Assembly: GCA_964615305.1 (NCBI GenBank)
Contig: CAZTNA010000001.1
Coordinates: 310,001-374,000, forward strand
DNA length: 64,000 nucleotides
DNA from: Bog-950 sp964615305
Lineage (GTDB): Bacteria > Bacteroidota > Bacteroidia > Chitinophagales > LD1
Direction of reading: 5' to 3'
In this document: in pieces, positions 44,822 through 52,889 of the stretch
Layout of the letters: each line of letters begins with the position of its first letter
How positions within the stretch are numbered: position 1 is the stretch's first letter
The notes under the pieces: model-generated
Databases searched by the model: none
What the model was told of the DNA's origin: nothing
Seen by the model: only the letters and a program-made list of their open reading frames with translations
Program-made: the position numbers and the translations under genes

Positions 44822-45632
44822 AAAGCTGTTTAAACTTTTCGAAATTTATTTGTGGATCAGTGTACGTATAAGAACGCAGTAATAATGAATTTTTGGGCGG
44901 CTGAGAGTAGTCAAAAAAATTATTGGTTACTAAAAAATCTTCAGGCAGTTGATAAAAGTCAATGGCGTTTTTTTCTTTATCTCGATAGTAGTGGCAGGCG
45001 GAAGTTTCTTTCGGTATAAACGCCAGCACTACGGCAGTTCGGGTTTTGTGCGACAGATTAGGTTGCGAATCGTGAACCAGCCGGTGGTCAAATACTAATA
45101 CATCACCAACTTGCATTTTAATGGGCATCATAAATTTTTCTTCTAGTTGAGCTCCGTATGATTCGTAAGGAAATGGAATATTCATTCCGCGCTCATGGTA
45201 AAAGTATTTGCAGCTTTTGGGTAATACCCGAAAACATCCGTTGAGTACGTTTGTATTTACTAGTGGTATCCAAACGCTGAGCGATAAAAATTTGCTTTCA
45301 TCAACTAGGCTCCAGTCCTGATGAACACCGAATGAGCTTTTTTTGCCTACTGGTTTTATTGCTAACGTGCCAAGAGTGTATTTCATGTCTTGGAGAATTT
45401 CAGTTGACCAGGGGGCTACCAGTTTGCCTATTTGTTCATGAATTTTTGTTCTAAGATTTAAGTCGGAAAGTAAATTGGCTAAAACGAAATTTTCACTTGT
45501 ATGCATGTTTAATCCGGAAACAAATTCCTGTAATGATAACAACAGTTCATGAGGCAGTATGTTTTTAATTACAACATAGCCATCAGTAGCAAATTGATGT
45601 TCGTTTGCCTTGTTTAGCAATACACTTCTCAT
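44802..45632 (-). CDS. PhyH-family 2OG/Fe(II) dioxygenase 2
   Basis: 276 aa. Complete iron site: His104-x-Asp106 (VHQDWSLVDE) and His187 (RLVHDSQ), with 2OG Arg198. Residue numbers match oxygenase 1 exactly, which shows common descent. Loop ERGMNIPFPYES is present. The C-terminal ~70 residues after the barrel (FYQLPEDFLVTNNFF...) are shared in outline with oxygenases 4-7 (LPEDYFV, VPDNFYM, SPEYFM) and may shape the substrate pocket. Overlaps oxygenase 3 by 4 nt at its start and oxygenase 1 by 20 nt at its end. Confidence 0.9.
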   Translation of the reverse strand: MRSVLLNKANEHQFATDGYVVIKNILPHELLLSLQEFVSGLNMHTSENFVLANLLSDLNLRTKIHEQIGKLVAPWSTEILQDMKYTLGTLAIKPVGKKSSFGVHQDWSLVDESKFLSLSVWIPLVNTNVLNGCFRVLPKSCKYFYHERGMNIPFPYESYGAQLEEKFMMPIKMQVGDVLVFDHRLVHDSQPNLSHKTRTAVVLAFIPKETSACHYYRDKEKNAIDFYQLPEDFLVTNNFFDYSQPPKNSLLLRSYTYTDPQINFEKFKQLYASSIL

Positions 45633-46480
45633 GAGGCGTCAAGTTCAGATAAAAAATTTTCAATGGTCACTTTTCGTATCGAGTCGTGGTAGAGGTTATT
45701 GTGTTCAGCTACAGTTTCGGCCGGGTAATCATTTATCAAAACTTGTTCAGGAGTAAACGTTTCAAAAAATTTTTGATCAACCGTATAGCGTTTCCATTCC
45801 GGGTTCAACTCGTTTCCGTCATTTCTGTAATGATACACTGAAGCACCTTTAGGAATTACCACACCGCCAACGGCTAGCCGGGTTTTAGTTGAAACATTTG
45901 GCTTGCTGTAATGCAATGTTCTGCCATGATATAAAATCAGTTCGCCTTGTTTAGGATACAAGGGCGTTGATTTGCTTTCCAGCGCTGTTTCATAATTGCG
46001 AAAAAAATTGAGGTATGGTGTGCCTCTGAGTTGTTTGAAATGCAGATGAGATTTTTTAACCATAAAAAAATTGCCGTTGCTATCATCTACTTGCTGCAGT
46101 GGTACCCAAAAATTTATTGATTCTGTTGTACGTTCATCTACAAAATCCCAGTCCTGATGCATTCCAACATAATTGTCGGTGCGAGGTAGTTTTACAAGAA
46201 AATTAGAGAATAGAATTTCAAAATCGCTTAAGTAACTCAACAGTATTGGTTCAATTAACTTGCTGATGCTGCTCGATACTTTGCTTCTGTAATTGGTATC
46301 GTTTATCATCATAGTGGAGTAAAACCCGGATCTACTCCACTGTAAGTTAAATTCGTTGTAAAGATTTGTAATGCTACGGCTGGCTATTTCGTTTATGCTG
46401 TCTAGTCTTACATAGCCATTTTGACGAAACCACTCAGCAGTTTGCTGGTTATTAAACTTTATTTCGAATAAATTTGCCAC
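45629..46480 (-). CDS. PhyH-family 2OG/Fe(II) dioxygenase 3
   Basis: 283 aa, first gene of the leftward three-PhyH operon. Iron ligands His108, Asp110 (MHQDWDFVDE) and His190 (TLHYSKP); 2OG Arg201. The family loop is LRGTPYLNFF. The C-terminal extension is long, includes a VDQKFFETF segment, and ends with a short helix (TIENFLSEL). Its start codon lies only 22 nt from the start codon of the divergent oxygenase 4, so the promoter for at least one gene must lie inside the other's coding sequence. Confidence 0.9.
   Translation of the reverse strand: MANLFEIKFNNQQTAEWFRQNGYVRLDSINEIASRSITNLYNEFNLQWSRSGFYSTMMINDTNYRSKVSSSISKLIEPILLSYLSDFEILFSNFLVKLPRTDNYVGMHQDWDFVDERTTESINFWVPLQQVDDSNGNFFMVKKSHLHFKQLRGTPYLNFFRNYETALESKSTPLYPKQGELILYHGRTLHYSKPNVSTKTRLAVGGVVIPKGASVYHYRNDGNELNPEWKRYTVDQKFFETFTPEQVLINDYPAETVAEHNNLYHDSIRKVTIENFLSELDAS
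46469..46476 (+). promoter_or_regulatory. Possible -7 element for PhyH 4, inside the PhyH 3 start
   Basis: TAAATTTG fits TAnnTTTG and lies 26 nt before the ATG at 46503, overlapping the first codons of the divergent gene. A TTTG at 46441-46444 is 24 nt upstream, one more than the usual maximum spacing. Confidence 0.3.
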
Positions 46481-46502
46481 TGCCTACAAACAAAAGAATT
46501 TT

Positions 46503-47420
46503 ATGAAAACCATTTCTGTAACAAATGAGTCGCCTGTAAGACACTCCTATATAAGTAATGATGAAGTTGCTGAAAAAGTGCACCAATACGGCTACGCTGT
46601 TGTTCCATTTTTGAATGAAAAGCAATTAGCAGACTTACGCAAGTTATATGATGATAATCATAACATAAGCAAGCCCGGATTTTTCTTCAGCATTTTTAAT
46701 AATGATTGGGAGTACAGGCAGAAAGTTACTGTGGTGTCAAGCCAAATAATTCGGCCATCACTGGAGAATAACTTTACAAAGCAAAAAGTAGGTTACAGCG
46801 GATTTGTAGTAAGAGGACCCAAAGATGAAGGTGAGTTTTTTATTCATCAGGATCCTTCGTTTGTTGATGAAACACAATTTTCGCCACTTCATGTTTGGTG
46901 CCCTCTATATGATATTGAACTAGATTATGCACCGGTTTGTGTGGTGCCTTCATCGCATACATTAGCTTATTTACACCGCGCTAACTCTATACCGGCCCCT
47001 TTTAACGCCATTCGCGATGAGGTTAGGAAGTATCTGCAACCTATAACCGTTAAAGCAGGTGAAGCAATTTTTTTAGATCCTCGGCTTATTCATAACTCAT
47101 TACCTAATAAGCGTGATATATCGCGACCGGTTTTGCTGATCCAAATATTTCCGGAAGAGGCAAGTTACGAAACCCCATATTTACGTGATGGTAAACTTGA
47201 GTTGTATTCTTTACCTGAAGACTATTTTGTTCGAAATCCGAATTTTTATGCAAATGTTGATGCTCAGCCGGCATTAGGTACTCTAAAGTCGCAAACTGAT
47301 GTTCAGTTTTCGGATATTACATTAGAGCAGTTTCTTGCTTTTTGCCAACAGCACCAAATTAAATCAAACCCATTGTTAACTGAAAATTACATCTCAGCTA
47401 CTTCACTAACTGATATATAG
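46503..47420 (+). CDS. PhyH-family 2OG/Fe(II) dioxygenase 4
   Basis: 305 aa, the longest of the seven. Iron ligands His115, Asp117 (IHQDPSFVDE) and His197 (RLIHNSLPN); 2OG Arg208. It is the only copy with Pro instead of Trp/Asn-Trp after the HxD motif, and it has an extra N-terminal ~10 residues. The loop reads HRANSIPAPF, without the RG of the others. The C-terminal ~60 residues are unique and include a helix (ITLEQFLAFCQQHQI). These differences suggest a distinct substrate position. First of two rightward PhyH genes; 74 nt before oxygenase 5. Confidence 0.9.
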   Translation: MKTISVTNESPVRHSYISNDEVAEKVHQYGYAVVPFLNEKQLADLRKLYDDNHNISKPGFFFSIFNNDWEYRQKVTVVSSQIIRPSLENNFTKQKVGYSGFVVRGPKDEGEFFIHQDPSFVDETQFSPLHVWCPLYDIELDYAPVCVVPSSHTLAYLHRANSIPAPFNAIRDEVRKYLQPITVKAGEAIFLDPRLIHNSLPNKRDISRPVLLIQIFPEEASYETPYLRDGKLELYSLPEDYFVRNPNFYANVDAQPALGTLKSQTDVQFSDITLEQFLAFCQQHQIKSNPLLTENYISATSLTDI

Positions 47421-47494
47421 TTTTTGTATCAGCTTTTTGGAAACAGGGAAACACTTTATCTGCAATCAGGGAAGAAGCTTCCAAATGAAAATTT

Positions 47495-48325
47495 ATGCGT
47501 CAATTTTTAACAGACAATTCACTACATCAAAAACTTATGACTAACGGCTTTGTAAAAGGCCCGTCAGTTACAGAGGATATACTTGTTCAACTACAGGAAG
47601 AGTTCGGAAAAAGAAACAACAGATACTCTTCCGGTACGCAGGCTTTTCAAAGCACTAACATGTTTCCTTACTCTTTTGAGCAGCAAGAGGATTATCAAGT
47701 AATAATTAATGCACTTGCTCCTTACTTGGAAAAGAATTTTTTTAATGCCAAAGTTATCTTACCTAATTTTCTGCTTAAACGTGCCGATGTAAAAGTGGGC
47801 GATTTACACTTACATCAAGATTGGAGTTATGTAGATGAAGAAAAGTTTTGTTCTCTCAATATCTGGATTCCGCTTGTTGATGTTGGTACAAACAATGGAA
47901 CAATTCATTTTGTAAAGAGCACGCATTTGGCAGATAAGAGAGTTAGAGGGCGTAACATTTGGTGGGCGTATTATGATATTAGAGAGCATATTGTGGCCCA
48001 GTCTTGTGTTCCTGTAAATTTGAAAGCTGGTGAATCTGTTATTCATTTCAACAGTATCTTACATTATACTTCCACCAATCTTTCATCAAGTAATCGCCCG
48101 GCTATTTCTTTAGTTATCACTATGAAGGAAGCAGATGCTATGGTTTACTTTGGGAAAGAAGAAAAAATCTACAGGGCACGGGTGCCCGATAATTTTTATA
48201 TGAAACACGGAGTATTCTGCAGCGACTTTGAGCAAGGGCTAAACGCAGAATTTCAAGCACTTGAGTCTGACTATAAAATGCAAGGAATAGAACCGTTGAA
48301 ACCTTTCTTTAATTACGGAACTTAA
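47495..48325 (+). CDS. PhyH-family 2OG/Fe(II) dioxygenase 5
   Basis: 276 aa. Iron ligands His107, Asp109 (LHQDWSYVDE) and His190 (SILHYTSTN); 2OG Arg201. Loop VRGRNIWWAYYD. The N-terminus (MRQFLTDNSLHQKLMTNGF) aligns with that of oxygenases 1, 2, 6 and 7, which supports this start; an out-of-frame ATG 10 nt upstream is ignored. The 74-nt spacer before it has a small inverted repeat GGAAG-AAG-CTTCC (47470-47482). Its 3' end overlaps the convergent methyltransferase gene by 17 nt. Confidence 0.9.
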   Translation: MRQFLTDNSLHQKLMTNGFVKGPSVTEDILVQLQEEFGKRNNRYSSGTQAFQSTNMFPYSFEQQEDYQVIINALAPYLEKNFFNAKVILPNFLLKRADVKVGDLHLHQDWSYVDEEKFCSLNIWIPLVDVGTNNGTIHFVKSTHLADKRVRGRNIWWAYYDIREHIVAQSCVPVNLKAGESVIHFNSILHYTSTNLSSSNRPAISLVITMKEADAMVYFGKEEKIYRARVPDNFYMKHGVFCSDFEQGLNAEFQALESDYKMQGIEPLKPFFNYGT

Positions 48326-49064
48326 TGCACTTTATTTCTAACCATTCGGCATAGTAAAATTCCGGTTTGCCACCAAAAGTGTCGATGTCGTTTTTTACTT
48401 CAAACTCTTTACGAATGGTAATATCATCGGCAAACTTTAGCGGGCGTATGTATTCTATAGTAAAACCGCAAAACCGAAGTTGACGAATTAAAACATCTAG
48501 TGCCATTACGTTGTAGCAATAGGCATTGTTTACCTTTTCTACTACTTCCTGTACGCGCTCATTAAATGCTTCATCATTTGTTTGCTTGAAAAAAAAATCT
48601 TTGATGTAAACAAACCCACCAAACTTCAAAATTTTCCAAACACCCTTCAACACAGTGCTAACGTCATTACTGTGCCCCAACGACTCAAGAAAATAAACGC
48701 CATCGTATGTTTCCGATGGAAACAAACGTTCGAGTTCATGAAAGTCGCCATTTGTAATTGTAACACAGTCATTCAGCTTTGAATCATTCACACGAGCTGC
48801 TGCCTGTAATGCCTGTGTCTGCGATATAGTTAACGCATCAATCTTTACGGAAACCTGATTTGCAAAAAAACATGCCGGTGCCGCAAACCCGCAACCGGCA
48901 TCCACCAGTTTCATTCCTGCTTTTATGTTGATGCTTTGTAAAATATAAGTTAACAACGAGTTAGTATCAGCAGGCCTGAATGCCTGAATAACCTCACCGT
49001 ACACTGAATTATATCTCTCATTCCATTCATCGTAGTAGTCAGCTACTTGTTTTGGTTTACTCAT
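48309..49064 (-). CDS. SAM-dependent methyltransferase (class I)
   Basis: 251 aa. Rossmann-fold methyltransferase: motif I LVDAGCGFAAPACFFA, DALTISQTQ (second strand acidic region), NGDFHELERLFPSETYDGVYF with the motif II/III acidic strand, and FLESLGHSND. The pattern resembles small-molecule C- or O-methyltransferases of the cyclopropane/sarcosine-dimethylglycine type rather than rRNA or protein enzymes. Last gene of the leftward exporter operon, overlapping the ABC ATPase by 4 nt, so it very likely acts on the exported product. Overlaps convergent PhyH 5 by 17 nt. Confidence 0.85.
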   Translation of the reverse strand: MSKPKQVADYYDEWNERYNSVYGEVIQAFRPADTNSLLTYILQSINIKAGMKLVDAGCGFAAPACFFANQVSVKIDALTISQTQALQAAARVNDSKLNDCVTITNGDFHELERLFPSETYDGVYFLESLGHSNDVSTVLKGVWKILKFGGFVYIKDFFFKQTNDEAFNERVQEVVEKVNNAYCYNVMALDVLIRQLRFCGFTIEYIRPLKFADDITIRKEFEVKNDIDTFGGKPEFYYAEWLEIKCIKFRN

Positions 49065-50338
49065 GTTCCTTTTTTTTCAATTATCCAATTTAACTTAGGG
49101 AAAAGAGGTCCTGAAAACTTACCCTGATATTCAATTTCACCATTGCTTAACGAGTTTTGCTCTATTTTAATAGTTACTGCATCCTCGAAACTAAACAAAA
49201 CATCGCCCTTTGAATTTGTAAAATAAGCCGAAACACTAAAGATTCCATGATTAAAAAATACGGGAGGAAAAATACAGGTAGCAGTGAATTTACCTGAGCC
49301 TGAAATTCTTGCAGAAGAAACAGATTGACTGTTGAATGAATCGGCACTCAAGAAAACCGATTGCATATTGTATGTCAATACAAAAGTAACAGCAACCGGA
49401 TTCGAAGAAAAATTCTCGAATTCACACTCCATCTTAATGGAGTCTTTCATGGTAATAGCGGAGTTGAGTTTCTGATCAGGATACACCCTAACCTTATGCA
49501 ACTGAATTGATTCTGACTTGGCATTGTTGAATACACGCTCGCTGATTAAAGCAGGGGCGTTCTTATTCTGCTGTGCCGATAGTGATTTTAGAACATGCTC
49601 TTCTATATACCGCTCCACTAAATGCGAAGTTTGGCCAACTTCCAGCAAAGTTCCTTTCTCGAGCAAAATACACTGTGTGCAAATATGCTGTACTGAAGCT
49701 AAATCGTGACTTGCAATTAAAATGGTTTTTCCCTGAGCAGCTATTTCGCGGATACGTTTTATACACTTTGCTGAAAAAGCGGCATCGCCTACTGATATAA
49801 CTTCATCGAGTAGCAGTATGTCAGAGTTTAGGTGAGTACATACAGAAAAAGCTAACCTTAAAAACATACCTGACGAAAAGTGCTTAACCTGCCCGTGAAT
49901 AAAGTCTCCGAGTTCGCTGAACTCTACAATTGAGGATAGTTTTTCATCTACTTCTTTTTGTTTCATACCCAACAGAGAACCACTGAGGTATATATTTTCT
50001 ATCCCTGTTAAATCAGGGTGAAAACCGGTTCCTATCTCGAGTATTGATACTACCTTTCCGCAAAATTGCATATTGCCTTCAGTAGGTTCTGTTACTCCTG
50101 CCAATAGTTTTAGAAGAGTGCTTTTGCCGGCACCGTTAGCACCAATAATTCCAGCAATTTCGCCTTCGTATATTTCAAAACTAACGTTCCTTAACGCCCA
50201 AAAGTCTTGGTATGCCGACTTGTTTTTTAGCCCCAACGTTTCATAAATATTTTCGCGTAATGTACTTTGATGGAAAGCAGAACTTACGTACTGCTTTCCT
50301 AAATTTTGTACAACTATAGCCGGTATAGTTGATCTCAC
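49061..50338 (-). CDS. ABC exporter ATPase, Wzt-type with C-terminal beta-sandwich
   Basis: 425 aa. The N-terminal ~245 residues are a polysaccharide-exporter ATPase (TagH/KpsT/Wzt type): Walker A GANGAGKST, a signature sequence with FSSGMFLRLAFS, Walker B ILLLDEVISVGD and the switch His in IASHD. The C-terminal ~170 residues are beta-rich (KMECEFENFSSNPVAVTF, ATCIFPPVFFNHGIFSVSA). They correspond in place to the Wzt C-terminal domain that binds the modified end of an O-antigen before export. This suggests a chain whose terminal modification licenses transport. Overlaps PhyH 6 and the methyltransferase gene by 4 nt each. Partner: the permease at 51995. Confidence 0.92.
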   Translation of the reverse strand: MRSTIPAIVVQNLGKQYVSSAFHQSTLRENIYETLGLKNKSAYQDFWALRNVSFEIYEGEIAGIIGANGAGKSTLLKLLAGVTEPTEGNMQFCGKVVSILEIGTGFHPDLTGIENIYLSGSLLGMKQKEVDEKLSSIVEFSELGDFIHGQVKHFSSGMFLRLAFSVCTHLNSDILLLDEVISVGDAAFSAKCIKRIREIAAQGKTILIASHDLASVQHICTQCILLEKGTLLEVGQTSHLVERYIEEHVLKSLSAQQNKNAPALISERVFNNAKSESIQLHKVRVYPDQKLNSAITMKDSIKMECEFENFSSNPVAVTFVLTYNMQSVFLSADSFNSQSVSSARISGSGKFTATCIFPPVFFNHGIFSVSAYFTNSKGDVLFSFEDAVTIKIEQNSLSNGEIEYQGKFSGPLFPKLNWIIEKKGT

Positions 50339-51159
50339 GAAGCTGATTTGTTTTGATTGGCCGGCAAGTCGCTAATTGTATAAGGGTAATGAAAAATTGG
50401 TGTTTCCTCAGCGGCTTGCATATTTAACGAGTCTAAATTCTGTATGGTGTAACGCAGAAAAAAATCTGTATCTACTTTGTAGCGACACATTTTTTCTTGC
50501 GGTTCAAATTTTTTTACGAAGTGAATTGCTTCTGCCTCACAAGGAATATAAATAGCAGTAGCAGCTAATCGCGCATGTGGGGCTGTGTTAGGATTTGAAG
50601 CGTGTATGAGACGATGATCCCAAATTAACGCTTCGCCTGCTTTGAGCGGTACAGGAAAAAGCTTCTGGCGTAGCTCGGTGGTTACATTTTCAAATTTCCA
50701 CGAGAGCCCCGGCCCTCTGGCGGTATTTCCCCATAAATGGCTTTGTTCAACAAACTGCAAGCATCCTTTTTGTTCATCGGTATCGGTTAACGCTACCCAA
50801 ACAGCAACAGATCTAAACTGCGGCTCATTAACGTATGTCCAGTCTTGATGCAGTGGGAAGTTACCTTCAAGGCCAGGTTCTTTTATCATAAAATTTCCGT
50901 AAAGCATTCTGTAATCGACAAATAGTTGATTTGACTTTTTTGAAAACGCTGAGGAGATGGCATCATTTACTTCCTTACGAAATTGATAGTTGTTTGAAGC
51001 TAATGAGAAATGAAGCCCTGCACGTTTTTGAAAATTTTGACGTTGCAGATAAAATTCAGTGAGAGCTGATACAGTGAGTTGGTCAAGGAAAGTAACTTTT
51101 ACCCATCCGTGTTCGCTCAGGTTTTTTTCAAGCGTTTCATCCAGCAATACTTTTCTCAT
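50335..51159 (-). CDS. PhyH-family 2OG/Fe(II) dioxygenase 6
   Basis: 274 aa. Iron ligands His104, Asp106 (LHQDWTYVNE) and His186 (RLIHASNPN); 2OG Arg197. Loop ARGPGLSWKFEN. Together with PhyH 7 it lies between the exporter permease and ATPase genes, overlapping PhyH 7 by 23 nt at its start and the ATPase by 4 nt at its end. That arrangement implies tight co-expression with the exporter. It shares the FEN and LIWDHRLIH features with PhyH 7 and PhyH 2. Substrate unknown. Confidence 0.9.
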   Translation of the reverse strand: MRKVLLDETLEKNLSEHGWVKVTFLDQLTVSALTEFYLQRQNFQKRAGLHFSLASNNYQFRKEVNDAISSAFSKKSNQLFVDYRMLYGNFMIKEPGLEGNFPLHQDWTYVNEPQFRSVAVWVALTDTDEQKGCLQFVEQSHLWGNTARGPGLSWKFENVTTELRQKLFPVPLKAGEALIWDHRLIHASNPNTAPHARLAATAIYIPCEAEAIHFVKKFEPQEKMCRYKVDTDFFLRYTIQNLDSLNMQAAEETPIFHYPYTISDLPANQNKSAS

Positions 51160-51985
51160 GGTGGGCTATAAAATTTTGCAAATCGGCTTCTGTAATGGGC
51201 GCGTGCTTGTACGCCACAGTAGATTTTTTGAATAAATGAATGGGCGGCTTGGTTACATCAATATTCATAAAATATTCAGGCGATGCCTCAAACACATCCA
51301 AGGCATTTTTTTCAGCATTTAAAAAATATACCAAAGAAGGAGCCGCTTTTGGTTTTAGTATAGCCTGAATGGCAATTCGCGGTTGACTGGTTTTATTTTC
51401 AGAAGAGAAATGAAGAATGCTATCGTCAATGACAGCTACTTCACCGGCCTGTAATTGAAGTGGCTGCATGTATTTTTCTTTTAGTTGAGCAGTAATGTTT
51501 TCGAAAATCCACGGCACATTGGGTCCGCGGAATAAATGAAAGTTATCATGCGTACCGGGAACCACTTCCAGAGTACCGTTCTCGCGCGATACGTTTTGCA
51601 ATGGAATCCAAAGTGAAACAGAGCGAAATTTTGTTTCGTCAACAAAAGTCCAGTTTTGGTGCACGGGAACTTCACCTTTGTCTTTTTCTTTACTGAACAT
51701 ATTCAACACAATAGGCTCGTATTCGTCTAGGTATTTTTCCCATTTGTGGCTGAGCAATTCGTTCAGTCTTTTAAAAATAAACTCTTTGCGCGCTGTATCG
51801 CTATCAAAAAAGCTTAGCTCGTACGTATTGTTTCGTTTGCCAATAGATTGCGCCATTGGTGCTGCATATGTAAAGTAGAAATTTCTCAGTTGCTCTATTT
51901 CATCCTGACTTAAAAGCGGAAAGGTAACATAGCCTTGATTTTGAAATTCTGCCTCCATGGAGGCGTCTTTAAAAACGTTTTTCAT
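51137..51985 (-). CDS. PhyH-family dioxygenase 7 with HxN in place of HxD
   Basis: 282 aa. The family segment reads VHQNWTFVDE: His109 is kept but the second iron ligand is Asn111 (codon AAC), where the six paralogues have Asp. The distal His192 and the 2OG Arg203 (ILHFSSENKTSQPRIA) are intact, as is the FRGPNVPWIFEN loop. The protein may bind iron weakly, bind an extra ligand, or be a non-catalytic partner of PhyH 6. Second gene of the exporter operon, 9 nt after the permease and overlapping PhyH 6 by 23 nt. Length and frame are normal, so it is not a decayed gene. Confidence 0.9.
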   Translation of the reverse strand: MKNVFKDASMEAEFQNQGYVTFPLLSQDEIEQLRNFYFTYAAPMAQSIGKRNNTYELSFFDSDTARKEFIFKRLNELLSHKWEKYLDEYEPIVLNMFSKEKDKGEVPVHQNWTFVDETKFRSVSLWIPLQNVSRENGTLEVVPGTHDNFHLFRGPNVPWIFENITAQLKEKYMQPLQLQAGEVAVIDDSILHFSSENKTSQPRIAIQAILKPKAAPSLVYFLNAEKNALDVFEASPEYFMNIDVTKPPIHLFKKSTVAYKHAPITEADLQNFIAHHEKSIAG

Positions 51986-51994
51986 AGGTAGTAT

Positions 51995-52816
51995 TTATAC
52001 GGTGTCCGAAATCTGTTTTTCTATACTTCTAAAATAAAACAATCCACTTACGAGTAATAAAACGGGTAGCATTATTGCAGGAACAAAAAAAGTAAATGAA
52101 AACTCAGCACCAAACAAGCACCATCTGAAGCCTTCTGCTACAAAAGCTACCGGGTTTGCACCTATAACCCAACTAAATTGCTGAGGCACAATAGAAAGCG
52201 GGTAAAAAACAGGGGTAAGCCAAATGCCAAATCCGATTAAGTAAGGAATAATATGATAAAAATCACGGTAACGAACCGAAAGCGCGGCTAACCAAAGCGA
52301 AACTGACAGGCCTGTTAGCATGATGAAAACTGCAAAAAACGGCAATGCAAGTAATGATAACTTATAAGTTAGTCCGGCTATCGGAATGGCTATGATTAGC
52401 ACCACCAGCGAGATAAAAAAGTCAATAAACCCAACAATAATTTTTGAGAGAGGCAATACAATTTTTGGAAATGAAAGCCGCTGTATCAGTTGGCGCGAAT
52501 CAGTTAAAGATGACCCTCCGGCTGACACTATATAGCTGAAAAAATTCCAGACTATTAATCCAGAAAAGGCGAACAGTGCGTACGGATACGATTGTTCGGG
52601 TAGCTTTAGCCAGTTTGAAATAACCAAAGTAAACAATGCAACACCGGCCACCGGTTGAAACAAAACCCATATAACACCCAGCATACTTTGAGCGTATTTT
52701 ACCTGTATATCGCGCTTGGCCAGCGTAAAAATTAAATCTGTTTTTTGTAAAACGCTATATAGATACAAAGAGGCTGATTCACTTGTACCCGCTTTTATAT
52801 GTTTTATTTCCTTCAA
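51995..52816 (-). CDS. ABC exporter permease, Wzm type (ABC-2)
   Basis: 273 aa with six predicted membrane segments. The N-terminal cytoplasmic part has TLAKRDIQVKYAQSMLG (coupling region), then WVLFQPVAGVALFTLV; the body has SYPYALFAFSGLIVWNFF, IVLPLSKIIVGFIDF, VRYRDFYHIIPYLIGFG and NPVAFVAEGFRW. All are typical of polysaccharide ABC-2 permeases (TagG/KpsM/Wzm). It exports a lipid-linked glycan with the ATPase encoded three genes on. First gene of the five-gene leftward operon. The upstream 73-nt region is shared with the divergent GT2 gene. Confidence 0.92.
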   Translation of the reverse strand: MKEIKHIKAGTSESASLYLYSVLQKTDLIFTLAKRDIQVKYAQSMLGVIWVLFQPVAGVALFTLVISNWLKLPEQSYPYALFAFSGLIVWNFFSYIVSAGGSSLTDSRQLIQRLSFPKIVLPLSKIIVGFIDFFISLVVLIIAIPIAGLTYKLSLLALPFFAVFIMLTGLSVSLWLAALSVRYRDFYHIIPYLIGFGIWLTPVFYPLSIVPQQFSWVIGANPVAFVAEGFRWCLFGAEFSFTFFVPAIMLPVLLLVSGLFYFRSIEKQISDTV

Positions 52817-52833
52817 AAAAATGTTTGTTTGGT

Positions 52834-52874
52834 CAAATCTAAATTAAACACTGAGCCGGACTACCATTCGGCTC
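52834..52874. promoter_or_regulatory. Divergent promoter region of the exporter and GT2 operons
   Basis: The 73 nt between the start codons at 52816 and 52890 hold TAGATTTG on the minus strand (52841-52834, full -7 match for the permease, no clear -33) and an inverted repeat GAGCCG (52853-52858) / CGGCTC (52869-52874) with a 10-nt loop. The repeat could be an operator serving both operons; this is inference. Confidence 0.4.
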
Positions 52875-52889
52875 GCAAATTAGTGACAC

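Noticed and set aside
44099..51985. PhyH genes as a recent tandem amplification
   Set aside because: The seven proteins are well diverged outside the active-site motifs, differ in length (240-305 aa) and lie on both strands, so the expansion is old or assembled from several sources.
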